Part shown: positions 23,856-35,991 of the stretch, in pieces | Position numbering within the stretch: position 1 is the stretch's first letter | Layout: each line of letters opens with the position of its first letter | Origin: Alkalilimnicola sp. S0819 | GTDB taxonomy: Bacteria; Pseudomonadota; Gammaproteobacteria; Nitrococcales; WHIW01 | Assembly: GCF_009295635.1 (NCBI RefSeq) | Contig: NZ_WHIW01000007.1 | Span: forward strand, 62,001 to 126,000 | Direction: 5' to 3' | Length of the DNA: 64,000 nucleotides | Notes under the pieces: generated by a model | The model's database searches: none | What the model was told of the DNA's origin: nothing | The model's input: the letters and a program-made list of their open reading frames with translations, nothing else | Translations under genes and position numbers: made by a program

Positions 23856-25580
23856 TCAGCAGCGCTCCACCCGATTGCGCCCGGCATGCTTGGCCCGGTA
23901 TAGCGCCTCGTCGGTGCGCTGCACGAAACTCGCCGCGCCTTCCCCGGCGCGGTATTGGGCGCAGCCCACGCTGACCGTCACCGACACGGCTTCCCGCCCC
24001 GCCGGGAAGGGGGTGTCGGCGAAGCTTTGGCGAATCCGCTCGCCCACCGCCATCGCTCCTTCGGTATCGCACTTGGGCAGCAGCAGCACGAATTCCTCGC
24101 CACCGTATCGACACACCAGATCCATGGTGCGGGCGCAGTCCTGCAGGCGCCGAGCGGCCTCCTGGAGCACGATGTTGCCGGCCAGGTGTCCGTAGGTGTC
24201 GTTGAAGTGCTTGAAGTGGTCCACGTCCACCAACAGCAGCGACAGCCCTCGTCTCGGCTCCCGCTCGTGCTCTTTGATCCGCCGCTCCAGCTCCGCCTGG
24301 AAGGTGCCGTAGTTGCCCAGCCCGGTGAGCGGGTCCCGCGCGGCGATCGCCCGCAGCTCCTCCACCCGGCTTTGCAGCGCCTGGTTGAGTTTCTCGATCT
24401 TGCGCTTCTGCGAGCCCACCGTGTCGTAGAGCTCGGCATTGGCCATGGCCGTGCCGATGAAGGAGCAGAGCAGGTCGATCACCTCCCGCTCCTGCGCGGA
24501 CCGCTGTATCGGCGCATCCAGGCTGATCAGCCAGAGCACGCCCACCGCCGCGTCCCGGCGCCGAATGGGCAGGATCCAGATGCTGCGCGGGTCGCCCATG
24601 GCGTCCAGGCTGCCACGGTCCTTGTCGGACATGGGGAGTTCGCGAATGTTGCGGGCGTCGGGGAAGTAGAGCGGGCTGTTCTTCAGAAAGACCATGGGTG
24701 TTGCGCCGTCGGCTTCGTCCAGGTCAAAGCTCAGTTCGCTGAAATACCGGCGTAGCGCCTCGGCGGTGGCTTCGTGGGCGAGCTTGCCGGCACTGAGCCG
24801 GCGCAGGCGCAGTTGTTCCCCGTCCCTGGTGAGCACACCCACCAGATCAAAGGGAAAGTGGTCCAGGAACTCCCGGGAGATGAGATCGTAGATCGAATCC
24901 GTGGAGGTGAGATTGTTCACCTCGGCGATGAAGCGCAGGAACTCCCGCTGGGCCTCGGCGGCGCGGTTGAGCTGCTCCTCCTTCTCCCGCAAGTGCTGGT
25001 GATGGGCCGCCTTGGCCAGGGGGTGGCGGAACAGCCGCAGCAGCTCCTCGGCCTGCGCCAGCGCCGGTGGGGGCACGGTAGCTTGCCGTGTCAGCAGCAT
25101 CGCGATGCCGATGGCCCGTTCCCCCAGCGCAATAGGCAGGCAGTAGGCCGCTTCCATGCGCCAGCGCGCAAGCCGCGTGGCGGTGGTGCCGGGCGCGTTC
25201 TCCAGCTCCGCCAGGCGCAACGGCCGCGGGCGGTTCTTCAGCAGGCAGTCCACCGCCGGGTCTTCGGCGTTCAGCGGGAAGCTGAGTCGCCGGTAGGTGC
25301 TCAGGACGCCGTGGAACTCGTCCGGCAGCTGCAGCGATTCGCAGACCAGATTGTCGCGTTCGGAGTCCAGCAGCGCGATCAGATGGCCGTCCACGCCCGC
25401 CAGCGCGGCCAGCCGCGTATCGAGCAGTCGCAACAGATGATCCAGGTTGGGAGCTTCGCTGATCTGGCGCAGCAGTTCCGTCTGATGTACCGCATCGCTG
25501 AGGCGCGCTTCCGAGCGGTTCAGCTGGCCGCGGAGCTCTTCGAGCTGGGCGGCCAGCCGGGGATTGGTGGCCTTGTCCAT
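23856..25580 (-). CDS. Diguanylate cyclase with two GAF-like domains
   Basis: A 574-residue soluble signalling enzyme that makes c-di-GMP. A short coiled coil (about 12-45) precedes a GAF-like domain (about 45-190), a second helix (190-225) and a second GAF-like domain (about 225-385). The GGDEF domain spans about 415-572, beginning RDPLTGLGN, with active-site GGEEF at 493-497. An RxxD inhibitory site (RTMD) lies five residues before GGEEF, so product inhibition is expected. The start at 25580 has GGAAGG upstream; an in-frame extension to 25628 is possible. It has no membrane segment and no EAL partner. The signal it senses is unknown. Confidence 0.93.
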   Translation of the reverse strand: MDKATNPRLAAQLEELRGQLNRSEARLSDAVHQTELLRQISEAPNLDHLLRLLDTRLAALAGVDGHLIALLDSERDNLVCESLQLPDEFHGVLSTYRRLSFPLNAEDPAVDCLLKNRPRPLRLAELENAPGTTATRLARWRMEAAYCLPIALGERAIGIAMLLTRQATVPPPALAQAEELLRLFRHPLAKAAHHQHLREKEEQLNRAAEAQREFLRFIAEVNNLTSTDSIYDLISREFLDHFPFDLVGVLTRDGEQLRLRRLSAGKLAHEATAEALRRYFSELSFDLDEADGATPMVFLKNSPLYFPDARNIRELPMSDKDRGSLDAMGDPRSIWILPIRRRDAAVGVLWLISLDAPIQRSAQEREVIDLLCSFIGTAMANAELYDTVGSQKRKIEKLNQALQSRVEELRAIAARDPLTGLGNYGTFQAELERRIKEHEREPRRGLSLLLVDVDHFKHFNDTYGHLAGNIVLQEAARRLQDCARTMDLVCRYGGEEFVLLLPKCDTEGAMAVGERIRQSFADTPFPAGREAVSVTVSVGCAQYRAGEGAASFVQRTDEALYRAKHAGRNRVERC

Positions 25581-25820
25581 AACCTTCCGAGTGGTGGGGA
25601 GGGGAGCGGTCCAGGGGCTGTGCTTCAAGGTGGCGCTGATGCAGCGTTGCCCTGGCGCGAATTTAGCACAATTCGAGGTGAAAAGCCTTGATTCCCCTGG
25701 GCTTGGGTGGCCGGCGCCTCAGTGCCGGTAGGGCGGGCGGGGTCGCCAAGTCGGTGCCTGCCGCGCGGCGCCGGGGGGCCTGCGCGGGGTGCCGAGTGTT
25801 CGGGGAAAGGCTGAGGAAAA

Positions 25821-25897
25821 TGGCGCGCCCGGCAGGATTCGAACCTGCGACCTTCGGCTTCGGAGGCCGACACTCTATCCAACTGAGCTACGGGCGC
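25821..25897 (-). tRNA. tRNA-Arg (anticodon CCG)
   Basis: Read on the minus strand, the 77-base gene has acceptor arms GCGCCCG/CGGGCGC, a D-arm GCTCAGTTGGATAGAGT, an anticodon stem TCGGC/GCCGA with loop CTCCGAA (anticodon CCG), and TpsiC arm GGTTCGAATCC. The discriminator G is followed by an encoded CCA at the 3' end (TGG at 25821-25823 on the plus strand). CCG reads CGG codons. Confidence 0.96.
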
Positions 25898-26056
25898 TTC
25901 GGCGGCTGCATAGAATAGCGCCTAAAGGGCGGCAGTCCAAGGGCGCAGTTTTCGGTGCGTCCCTTTGCCGCTATACTCTGGCCCTTGCCGCGTGCGCTGC
26001 CCGTATCGGGTGGGGTCGCACGGGCTCAGCACCGGTTTCATACAACGGGGGATAAG

Positions 26057-26560
26057 GTGAGCGAGCAGCAGGACAAGACGTTTATCCGCACTTTCATCGG
26101 GGTGATCGCCTTCATGGCGATGTTGACCGCCGTGCTCATCTTCCTGGCGACCTCCAGCCCGGATGCCAAGCAGGGCGCACGCGCCCAGCTCGAGCGCGAG
26201 CGTGCCACCGAGCGCCTGCAGCCGGTGGCGGCGGTGCGCAAGGGTGGTGAGCCGATGCCGGAGCTGGGTGGCGGCGAGCAGCAGGCGGCGGCCGCGGCCA
26301 GCGGGCCGATGAGCGCCGAGCAGATCAACGGCCAGGTCTGCGCCGCCTGCCACGCCAGCGGCGTGCTGGGTGCGCCGGTGACCGGTGAGCAGAGTGACTG
26401 GGCACCGCGTCTGGCGCAGGGCTTCGAGGTGCTGGTGGATCATGCCATCAACGGCATCCGCGCCATGCCCCCGCGGGGTGGCAACAGCGCGCTGAGCGAC
26501 GAGGAAGTGCGTGACACCGTCGCCTACATGCTGGAGCAGAGCGGTCTGAGCGCCGAGTAA
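26057..26560 (+). CDS. Membrane-anchored cytochrome c5-type protein
   Basis: A 167-residue electron carrier with an N-terminal membrane anchor (about 12-32) and a linker rich in Glu/Arg and Ala (35-82). A single class I heme domain follows: CAACH at 95-99 and axial Met137 in RAMPPRGG, the pattern of the cytochrome c5 family. The GTG start at 26057 follows GGGGGATAAG. A terminator follows 28 bp after the stop. It stands alone between tRNA-Arg and comM. Likely donor or acceptor partners are a terminal oxidase, but that is inference. Confidence 0.92.
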   Translation: MSEQQDKTFIRTFIGVIAFMAMLTAVLIFLATSSPDAKQGARAQLERERATERLQPVAAVRKGGEPMPELGGGEQQAAAAASGPMSAEQINGQVCAACHASGVLGAPVTGEQSDWAPRLAQGFEVLVDHAINGIRAMPPRGGNSALSDEEVRDTVAYMLEQSGLSAE

Positions 26561-26587
26561 GCGCCACGCTGCCTTCGAACTCCACGG

Positions 26588-26614
26588 AAACCGGGCTTCA
26601 GGCCCGGTTTTTTC
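26588..26614 (+). terminator. Rho-independent terminator after the cytochrome c5 gene
   Basis: Perfect 9-bp stem AAACCGGGC/GCCCGGTTT with a TTCAG loop followed by TTTC on the plus strand. It is a textbook intrinsic terminator. Confidence 0.9.
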
Positions 26615-26664
26615 TTTGGGCTCGGGACCTCCATCCTGACACGGGGGGCCTGCTTGTCCTCGCC

Positions 26665-28161
26665 TCAAGCCCCCGGCCAGCCCCGATAACTCAAGGCCTC
26701 TCCCAGATGCGGTTGCGAGATCCGCTCGGCGCCGGCCAGATCGGCGATGCTGCGGGCCACCCGCAGCACCCGGTGATAGGCCCGGGGCGAGAGCCGCAGC
26801 CGCTCCAGCGCACGCTCCAGCAATTCTCGCCCGGCACGGTCCAGCTGGCAGAACCGGCTCAGCGCGCCCGGGGCGAGGCGCGCGTTCGCGCCGCCCTGGC
26901 GCGCCTGCTGCCGTGCCCAGGCTTCCCCCACCCGGCGTGCCACCCGGGCCGAGGCTTCGCCGGGCGCGCAGTCGGCGAGCAGCCCGGCCGGCAGGCGGGG
27001 CACTTCCACCAGCAAGTCCATCCGATCCAGCAAGGGCCCGGAGAGGCGCGCCCGATACCGGCCGATCTGCTCTGCCGAGCAGCGGCAGGGGGTCTGGGGG
27101 TCGCCCTCGTAGCCGCAGGGGCAGGGGTTCATGGCGGCGATCAGCTGAAAATCCGCCGGGTAGCGCATGCGCCCCGCCGCACGGGCGATGCGCACCTCGC
27201 CGCTCTCCAAGGGCTCGCGTAGCGCTTCCAGGGCACGGCGGTCGAACTCGGGCAATTCGTCCAGAAACAGCACACCCTGGTGGGCCAGCGACACCTCTCC
27301 GGGCCGGGGGCGGCTGCCGCCCCCGATCAGCGCCACGTGGGAGGCGTTGTGGTGGGGGCTGCGGTAGGGGCGTCGGCCCCACTGAGTCGGGTCGAAGCCG
27401 GTATCGCTCACCGAGGCCACGGCCGCGGCCTCCAGCGCCTCGGCATCGCTCATGGGCGGCAGAATGCCCGGCAGGCGGGCGGCGAGCATGGATTTGCCGG
27501 TGCCGGGCGGGCCGAGCATGAGCAGGTTGTGGCGCCCGGCGGCGGCGATCTCCAGGCAGCGTCGGGGGAGGCTCTGGCCGCGGACTTCGGCCAGGTCCGC
27601 CGCCGCGCTGGGGGCTGCCGGGGCGGGCCGGGTGCTCGCCGCTGGCAGGGGGGCCTCGCCGCGCAGATGGGCGCAGACCGCCAACAGGTGCTCCGCCCCG
27701 TGGCAGCCCTCGGGGTGGGCCAGTGCGGCCTCCGGGGCGCTCGCTGCCGGCAGGATCAGGCGCCGATGCGCCCGGGCGCTGTGCACGGCGGCGGGCAGGG
27801 CGCCCTGCACCGGGCGCAGCGCGCCGCTCAGGGCGAGTTCGCCGATGAACTCATAGCCCTCCAGCTCCGCCGGCAACTGCCCCGAGGCGGCGAGGATGCC
27901 CAGTGCCATGGGCAGGTCGTAGCGCCCGCCGCCCTTGGGCAGGTCGGCGGGGGCGAGGTTGACGGTAATGCGCCCGGCGGGGAAGTCGAAGCCGGCGTTC
28001 TGCAGGGCGCTGCGTACCCGGTCCTTGGCCTCGCGCACCGCCGTTTCCGGCAGGCCGACGATGTTGAGCGTGGGCAAGCCGCCGGCGAGATGAACCTCCA
28101 CCGTCACCGGCGGGGCGTCGATGCCCCGCGGCGCACGGCTGTGGATGACGGCGAGCGCCAT
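26665..28161 (-). CDS. comM: YifB/ComM-family AAA+ ATPase (Mg-chelatase-like)
   Basis: A 498-residue AAA+ protein. In naturally transformable bacteria ComM is a helicase that promotes branch migration of incoming DNA; elsewhere it is YifB. The N-terminal Lon-like fold (about 1-180; NIVGLPETAVREAKDRVRSAL) and the ChlI-type ATPase (about 190-400) are complete. Walker A is LGPPGTGKSM, Walker B FLDELPEF, and a sensor region follows (RAAGRMRYPADFQLIAAMNPCPCGY). The CPCG cysteines near 345-365 form a zinc-like site common in the family. It is a single gene, head-adjacent to the ubiK gene. Confidence 0.94.
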   Translation of the reverse strand: MALAVIHSRAPRGIDAPPVTVEVHLAGGLPTLNIVGLPETAVREAKDRVRSALQNAGFDFPAGRITVNLAPADLPKGGGRYDLPMALGILAASGQLPAELEGYEFIGELALSGALRPVQGALPAAVHSARAHRRLILPAASAPEAALAHPEGCHGAEHLLAVCAHLRGEAPLPAASTRPAPAAPSAAADLAEVRGQSLPRRCLEIAAAGRHNLLMLGPPGTGKSMLAARLPGILPPMSDAEALEAAAVASVSDTGFDPTQWGRRPYRSPHHNASHVALIGGGSRPRPGEVSLAHQGVLFLDELPEFDRRALEALREPLESGEVRIARAAGRMRYPADFQLIAAMNPCPCGYEGDPQTPCRCSAEQIGRYRARLSGPLLDRMDLLVEVPRLPAGLLADCAPGEASARVARRVGEAWARQQARQGGANARLAPGALSRFCQLDRAGRELLERALERLRLSPRAYHRVLRVARSIADLAGAERISQPHLGEALSYRGWPGA

Positions 28162-28205
28162 GGTGCTACCCCCTTCCCTGGGTGCTTATTGTTGCGTGAG
28201 GAGAG

Positions 28206-28226
28206 AACCGCGGCCATGCGCCGCGA
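28206..28226. repeat. REP-like half element
   Basis: CGCGGCCATGCGCCGCG lies between comM and ubiK. It is close to CGCGGCCATGCACCGCG at 34970-34986, which belongs to the REP-like pair around the dehydrogenase gene, so it looks like a third copy or relic. Confidence 0.4.
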
Positions 28227-28235
28227 TTGCCTTTC

Positions 28236-28493
28236 CTATCCCTGCGCCCGGTCCTCGTGCTCTTCCAGCGTCGCCACCCGGGTCTCCAGCGCTTCCAGCT
28301 GGGCGCGGGTGCGGGCGAGCACCTTGGCCTGGGCGTCGAATTCCTCCCGGGTGACCAGGTCCAGGCGGTTGAACATGTTCTGCAGGGTCGCGCGCATGTT
28401 CTTTTCCATCTCCGCCTGAAATTCCCGCACCCCACCGGGCAGGTTCTCGCTCAGGCGGCGGGCCATTTCATCGAGTTTCTTCGGGTCCAGCAT
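28236..28493 (-). CDS. ubiK: Ubiquinone biosynthesis accessory factor UbiK
   Basis: An 85-residue YqiC/UbiK-type protein. It is a mostly coiled-coil lipid-associated factor that assists the aerobic ubiquinone assembly complex in gammaproteobacteria. The family pattern is clear: an N-terminal MLDPKKLDEMARRLSENLP, then FQAEMEKNMRATLQNMFNRLDLVTREEFD, and a C-terminal heptad helix with AQLEALETRVATLEE. The true start is ATG 28493; the open frame that extends to 30605 on this strand is antisense to glnK-amtB and not coding. Confidence 0.93.
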   Translation of the reverse strand: MLDPKKLDEMARRLSENLPGGVREFQAEMEKNMRATLQNMFNRLDLVTREEFDAQAKVLARTRAQLEALETRVATLEEHEDRAQG

Positions 28494-28519
28494 GACTGAT
28501 GTCCTTCGGGGCTGGTGAT

Positions 28520-28536
28520 TGCACCGCTTTGGTGCG
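28520..28536. promoter_or_regulatory. NtrC-like binding site 1 upstream of glnK
   Basis: TGCACCGCTTTGGTGCG matches the NtrC consensus TGCAC-C-N5-GGTGCA in both half sites, with one mismatch at the end. It is about 100 bp upstream of the sigma-54 promoter. Confidence 0.65.
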
Positions 28537-28552
28537 AGGGATCCGCGGTGGC

Positions 28553-28569
28553 CGGCCCGTTTTGGTGCA
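28553..28569. promoter_or_regulatory. NtrC-like binding site 2 upstream of glnK (half-conserved)
   Basis: A perfect GGTGCA half site preceded at the right spacing by a degenerate left half. It lies about 33 bp from site 1 (three helical turns), as in paired NtrC enhancers. Further lone GGTGCA words occur at 28660 and 28716. Confidence 0.45.
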
Positions 28570-28595
28570 ACGGCGCCGCGGATCGGTGTTCCTGA

Positions 28596-29105
<510 letters not shown>

Positions 29106-29129
29106 GGGCAGTTCACGGGAGTAACGGTC

Positions 29130-30386
<1,257 letters not shown>

Positions 30387-30400
30387 ACGCCGCCGGCACG

Positions 30401-30430
30401 CCAAAGGGGCGCCCTCGGGCGCCTCTTTGG
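30401..30430 (+). terminator. Hairpin after amtB
   Basis: Arms CCAAAGGGGCGCC (30401-30413) and GGCGCCTCTTTGG (30418-30430) pair with one mismatch around a CTCG loop. It begins 15 bp after the amtB stop. The T-rich 3' arm (CTCTTTGG) suits intrinsic termination. Confidence 0.7.
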
Positions 30431-30504
30431 GTCCTGGGCCGGCGATAGGCAGCGCTTCGCAAGTGTGGATAATGGGCCCCTGGCGACCCCCAGCGGAGAC
30501 CCCC

Positions 30505-30702
30505 ATGCGCGAACCGAACAAGCCGGCGGATGAGGCGCGGCGCCTGAGCGCGCTGCGCGCAATCGGTCTGTTGGATGGACCCGGGGGAGTGCGTTTCGCG
30601 CGCACTCCCCGGCGGGTCCGCGCCGATCAGGCCATGTACCGGGCCAAGCCCGGTGAAATCGCCCCGCTTTGCCCGGGCGGCGGCGACGAGTTCGCCACGT
30701 GA
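30505..30702 (+). pseudogene. Scrambled remnant of a GAF/GGDEF sensor gene
   Basis: The 65-codon frame starts like a GAF-type sensor (MREPNKPADEARRLSALRAIGLLD), then jumps within about 20 codons to ADQAMYRAK, a C-terminal GGDEF landmark. It ends with GGGDEFAT, which in an intact gene lies before ADQAMYRAK. The order is therefore inverted and the middle missing, so this looks like a rearranged, dead diguanylate cyclase fragment. Its stop overlaps the start of the next ABC gene. A short functional peptide cannot be excluded. Confidence 0.6.
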
Positions 30703-31301
30703 GCAAGATGCCCCTGTTACAGCTGCATGGGCTGGGCGTCGGCCAGTTGGCCCCCGTGAATGAGGAGCTGGCCGCCGCGGAGTGCCTGTGCCTGTCCGGC
30801 CCCTCGGGCAGCGGCAAGAGCCGCCTGCTGCGGGCGATCGCCGATCTGGACCCCCATGAGGGCGAGGCGCGGCTTGAAGGCCTGCCCGCCCACGCCATGC
30901 CGGCCCATCGCTGGCGCGCCCGGGTGGCTTATCTGCCCGCGGAAAGTGCCTGGTGGGCGGACACGGTGGGCGCCCACTTTCCCGCCGGTGCGGATGGCCT
31001 GCCCGCCCTCGGACTGGGCAAGGAGGCCCTGGGCTGGTCCGTCGCGCGCCTTTCCAGCGGTGAGCGTCAGCGCCTGGCGCTGTTACGGGTGGCCGCGCTC
31101 GCGCCCGCCGTGATGCTGCTCGACGAGCCCACCGCCAATCTGGATGCGGACAGCGCCGCCGCGGTGGAGGCCTGGCTGGCCGACTGGCGGCGGCGGGGCG
31201 TGGCGCAGATCTGGGTCTCCCATGACCCGGCGCAAATTCGCCGGGTGGCGGACCGCTGGCTGCGCATCGAGGATGGCGCGCTGCGGGAGGTGTCGCTATG
31301 A
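30699..31301 (+). CDS. fetA: FetA-like ABC ATPase of a putative iron exporter
   Basis: A 200-residue ABC ATPase pairing with the FetB-like permease that follows; in E. coli FetAB counters iron and peroxide stress. Walker A GPSGSGKS is near residue 35, the signature is LSSGERQR, Walker B VMLLDEPTANLD and the H-loop SHD. The GTG at 30699 is preferred (MSKMPLLQL) but ATG 30708 is possible. The protein is compact, like FetA. Its stop overlaps the fetB start (ATGA at 31298-31301). Function is inferred from pair and fold; the substrate could differ. Confidence 0.82.
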   Translation: MSKMPLLQLHGLGVGQLAPVNEELAAAECLCLSGPSGSGKSRLLRAIADLDPHEGEARLEGLPAHAMPAHRWRARVAYLPAESAWWADTVGAHFPAGADGLPALGLGKEALGWSVARLSSGERQRLALLRVAALAPAVMLLDEPTANLDADSAAAVEAWLADWRRRGVAQIWVSHDPAQIRRVADRWLRIEDGALREVSL

Positions 31302-32095
31302 GCCTGCTGAGCCTTACGGCCTGGGATCTGGCCCTGGCCGCGGGCCTGGTGGTCGTGCTGGCCGCGCTCAGCTGGCAGGGGCAGCTGGGGGTGGGCCGCT
31401 CCTTGCTGATCGCCGGGGCGCGCACCGTGGTGCAGCTGCTGCTCATCGGCCTGGTGCTGGAAGCGCTGTTCGCCTTCAGCGCCCTGCACTGGGTGGCGCT
31501 GCTGGCGCTGGCCATGCTGCTCATTGCCGGGCGCGAGGTGATGGCCCGCCAGCAGCGGCGCTTCCTGGGGCTGTGGGGCTATGGCCTGGGCACGCTCGCC
31601 ATGTCGGTGTCCTCTTTCAGTATCACCGTGCTCGCGCTGTTGCTGCTGGTGCAGCCGGAGCCGTGGTACCGCCCCCAGTACGCGGTGCCGCTGCTGGGCA
31701 TGATGCTGGGCAACACCATGACCGGTGTGGCCGTCGCCCTGGACCGGCTCACCGAGAGCGCCTGGCGGGAGCGCAGCGGGATCGAGGGCCGCCTGCTGCT
31801 CGGCCAGCGCTGGGACCAGGCGGTGGCGGGCTTGCGTCGAGAGGCCATGCGCGCGGGCATGATCCCGATGATCAACGCCATGGCCGCCGCCGGCGTGGTC
31901 AGCTTGCCGGGGATGATGACCGGGCAGATCCTCGCCGGCGCCCCGCCGGTGGAAGCGGTGAAGTACCAGATCCTGATCATGTTTCTGATCACGGCGGGGA
32001 CGGGTTTCGGCACCCTGGTGGCGGTGCGTCTGGGGGCGCGGCGGCTGTTCGATGGGCGGGAGCGGCTGCGCCTGGACCGGCTGCGCAAGCCGTGA
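31298..32095 (+). CDS. fetB: FetB-like ABC permease
   Basis: A 265-residue membrane protein of the FetB/YbbM family, with about seven hydrophobic helices and the signature runs RTVVQLLLIGLVLEALF, LLGMMLGNTMTGVAVALDRL and MAAAGVVSLPGMMTGQILAG. It works with the FetA-like ATPase just upstream, presumably to export iron. The family annotation is firm; transport of iron in this organism is inference. Confidence 0.88.
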   Translation: MSLLSLTAWDLALAAGLVVVLAALSWQGQLGVGRSLLIAGARTVVQLLLIGLVLEALFAFSALHWVALLALAMLLIAGREVMARQQRRFLGLWGYGLGTLAMSVSSFSITVLALLLLVQPEPWYRPQYAVPLLGMMLGNTMTGVAVALDRLTESAWRERSGIEGRLLLGQRWDQAVAGLRREAMRAGMIPMINAMAAAGVVSLPGMMTGQILAGAPPVEAVKYQILIMFLITAGTGFGTLVAVRLGARRLFDGRERLRLDRLRKP

Positions 32096-32102
32096 CCCAA
32101 AG

Positions 32103-32125
32103 GCCCGGGCAAGGCAGGCCCGGGC
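32103..32125. terminator. Twin GCCCGGGC palindromes between fetB and speE
   Basis: GCCCGGGC occurs at 32103-32110 and again at 32118-32125, each self-complementary and complementary to the other. They lie between convergent stops. They can form a hairpin in either transcript, but there is no T-run. Confidence 0.45.
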
Positions 32126-32132
32126 GCTCGCC

Positions 32133-32993
32133 TTACTGGTCGGTGAACAGGCCCTTGCAGAACTCCGGCACCGCCAGCGCCCCGCGGTGGATATCCACGT
32201 TGTAGTACTCGGTGGCGAAGGGCTTGGTCGCGGCGTCCGCTTCCCGATACTCCGTGAGCTTCGCGCCCTTGCCGGCCATGGTCGCCGACCACCAGCCGGA
32301 GGGGTAACCCACCACCGGAAAGGACAGGGTCGCCACCTGGGCAAAGCCCGCCTCGCGCATCACCCCATAGAGTTCTTTCAGGATGCTGTCCCGGTGCAGG
32401 ATGGGCGATTCGCTCTGCTGGATCATCAGCCCGTCCTCGCGCAGCGCCCGGTGCACATCGCGCATGAAGCCCACGCCGAACAGGCCCGCCGCCGGGCCCA
32501 CCGGGTCGGTGGAGTCCACGATCACCACGTCCACCGACTGCGCGGGCAGATCCTGCAGATACTTCACCCCATCGTCGAACAGCAGGGTGGCCCGCGGATC
32601 GTCGTTGGATTCGCACAGTTCCGGGAAGTATTCCCGCGCGGCGCGGGTCACACCCTCGTCGATATCCACCTGGGTGACCTGGCTAATGCCGGGGTGCTTG
32701 AGCACCTCGCGCAGCAGCCCGCAATCGCCACCGCCGATGATCAGCACCCGTTTGGGGTTCGGGTGGGTGTAGAGCACCGGGTGAGCCATCATCTCGTGGT
32801 AGACGAAATTGTCGCGGCTGGAGAGCATCACGCAGCCGTCGATCACCATCAACCGGCCCCAGTGAGTGGTCTGGTACACCTCTATGCGCTGGAACTCGGT
32901 CTGCTCCTCGTGCAGCTTCTTGCTGATCTTCATGGAGAAGGCCAGGCCCTCGTCTTCCAGCGCCTCGGTGAACCAGTGCTTGTCCGCGATCAT
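32133..32993 (-). CDS. speE: Spermidine synthase SpeE
   Basis: Transfers an aminopropyl group from decarboxylated SAM to putrescine. The start at 32993 (MIADKHWFTE) follows GAGGCGGGA at a good distance; a longer frame to 33047 lacks a better site. Family motifs: QTTHWGRLMVIDG, MAHPVLYTHPNPKRVLIIGGGDCG (SAM-binding), DIDEGVTRAAREYFPE, DDGVKYLQ and VDSTDPVGPA with the catalytic aspartates. The product is 286 residues, normal length. It is divergent from speA over about 85 bp, so arginine to agmatine and spermidine synthesis share a control region. Confidence 0.95.
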   Translation of the reverse strand: MIADKHWFTEALEDEGLAFSMKISKKLHEEQTEFQRIEVYQTTHWGRLMVIDGCVMLSSRDNFVYHEMMAHPVLYTHPNPKRVLIIGGGDCGLLREVLKHPGISQVTQVDIDEGVTRAAREYFPELCESNDDPRATLLFDDGVKYLQDLPAQSVDVVIVDSTDPVGPAAGLFGVGFMRDVHRALREDGLMIQQSESPILHRDSILKELYGVMREAGFAQVATLSFPVVGYPSGWWSATMAGKGAKLTEYREADAATKPFATEYYNVDIHRGALAVPEFCKGLFTDQ

Positions 32994-33078
32994 GCGTCCC
33001 GCCTCGTTAAAACTTTGGATAGGCTCTAAACTGCGCGGATTCTTCACATTCGCCTCGGATAAAGCAAGCGGACAGCAG

Positions 33079-34956
<1,878 letters not shown>

Positions 34957-34967
34957 GGGAGCGGGGG

Positions 34968-35037
34968 TTCGCGGCCATGCACCGCGCCTGCAAGGGGGGC
35001 GGGCCTCCTCTTCGTAGGAGCGGCTCATGGCCGCGAA
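34968..35037. repeat. REP-like inverted repeat, copy 1
   Basis: TTCGCGGCCATG (34968-34979) and its reverse complement CATGGCCGCGAA (35026-35037) flank 46 bases, just before the dehydrogenase gene. The right arm extends leftward as GTAGGAGCGGCT, a typical REP sequence of gammaproteobacteria. Confidence 0.7.
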
Positions 35038-35100
35038 GCTCCATGCCCTTCTGCTAAGGTTTCAAACCACCCCCCGAAGCAAGCTGAGGACCAACAACCC

Positions 35101-35967
35101 ATGAAAACCGGTTTCATCGGCCTGGGCGGCATGGGCCGCGGCATGGCCGCCAACCTGCACCGCGCCGGCCTGCTCAGCGTCGTCTACAATCGCAGCTACG
35201 AGCGCGCCATCGAATTCGCCGGCGCGCACGGCGTCACCGCCGCCGACGAGATTCCCACCCTCGCCGCCGAATGCGAGCTCATCTTCACCTGCGTGTCCCG
35301 CGACGAGGACGTGCTGGACGTCATCGACGCCATGCTCCCGGCCCTGCGCCCGGGCAGCATTGTGGTGGACTGCTCCACCATCGCCGTGGACACGGCGAAA
35401 GAGGCCGCCCGGCGCCTGGCCGAACGCGATGCCCGGTTCCTGGACGCGCCGGTCTCCGGCGGCGTGGAAGGGGCGCGCAACGGCCAGCTGGTGATGATGG
35501 TGGGTGGTGACCCGGCGGTGCTGGAGCGCGTGCGCCCGGCGCTGGACGCCATGAGCAAGGCGGTCACCCACATGGGCGAGGTGGGCGCGGGGCAGGCCAC
35601 CAAGGCGGTGAACCAGATCATGGCCGCCGGCATCAATCAGGCGGTCACCGAGGCCCTGGCCTTCGGCCAGGCCTCGGGGCTGGATATGGACAAGGTGATC
35701 CAGGTGGTGGGGGGCGGTGCCGCCGGCAACTGGTTCGTCAACCATCGCGGCCCCACCATGACCCGGGGCGTGTTCGAGCCCGGCTTCAAGGTGGCGCTGC
35801 ACCACAAGGACCTGGGCATCTGCCGCAAGATGCTGGAAGCGCGGGGCGTGGCGCTACCCGTGGTGGAAATGACCCTCAAGCACTATGAGCGGCTGATGGA
35901 GCAGGGACATGGGGAAGAGGACATTTCCGCGCTGTATCGGCTGAAGCGGGCCATGTTCCAGGCGTAA
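35101..35967 (+). CDS. Beta-hydroxyacid dehydrogenase (3-hydroxyisobutyrate / tartronate semialdehyde reductase family)
   Basis: A 288-residue NAD(P)-dependent enzyme. The Rossmann motif GFIGLGGMGRGMAANL is at the N-terminus; DAPVSGGVEGARNG and GAGQATKAVNQIMAAG carry the substrate-binding and catalytic Lys residues. It is closest in pattern to the GarR/MmsB group, but the substrate acid cannot be named. The gene stands alone with a REP-like inverted repeat on each side, which hints at its own transcript boundaries. Confidence 0.9.
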   Translation: MKTGFIGLGGMGRGMAANLHRAGLLSVVYNRSYERAIEFAGAHGVTAADEIPTLAAECELIFTCVSRDEDVLDVIDAMLPALRPGSIVVDCSTIAVDTAKEAARRLAERDARFLDAPVSGGVEGARNGQLVMMVGGDPAVLERVRPALDAMSKAVTHMGEVGAGQATKAVNQIMAAGINQAVTEALAFGQASGLDMDKVIQVVGGGAAGNWFVNHRGPTMTRGVFEPGFKVALHHKDLGICRKMLEARGVALPVVEMTLKHYERLMEQGHGEEDISALYRLKRAMFQA

Positions 35968-35991
35968 GGGTTTTCTCGCGCAGGAGCGGCC

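Noticed and set aside
30463-30475. Single TGTGGATAA word after amtB
   Set aside because: One isolated DnaA-box-like word that overlaps a possible -10 element has no support.
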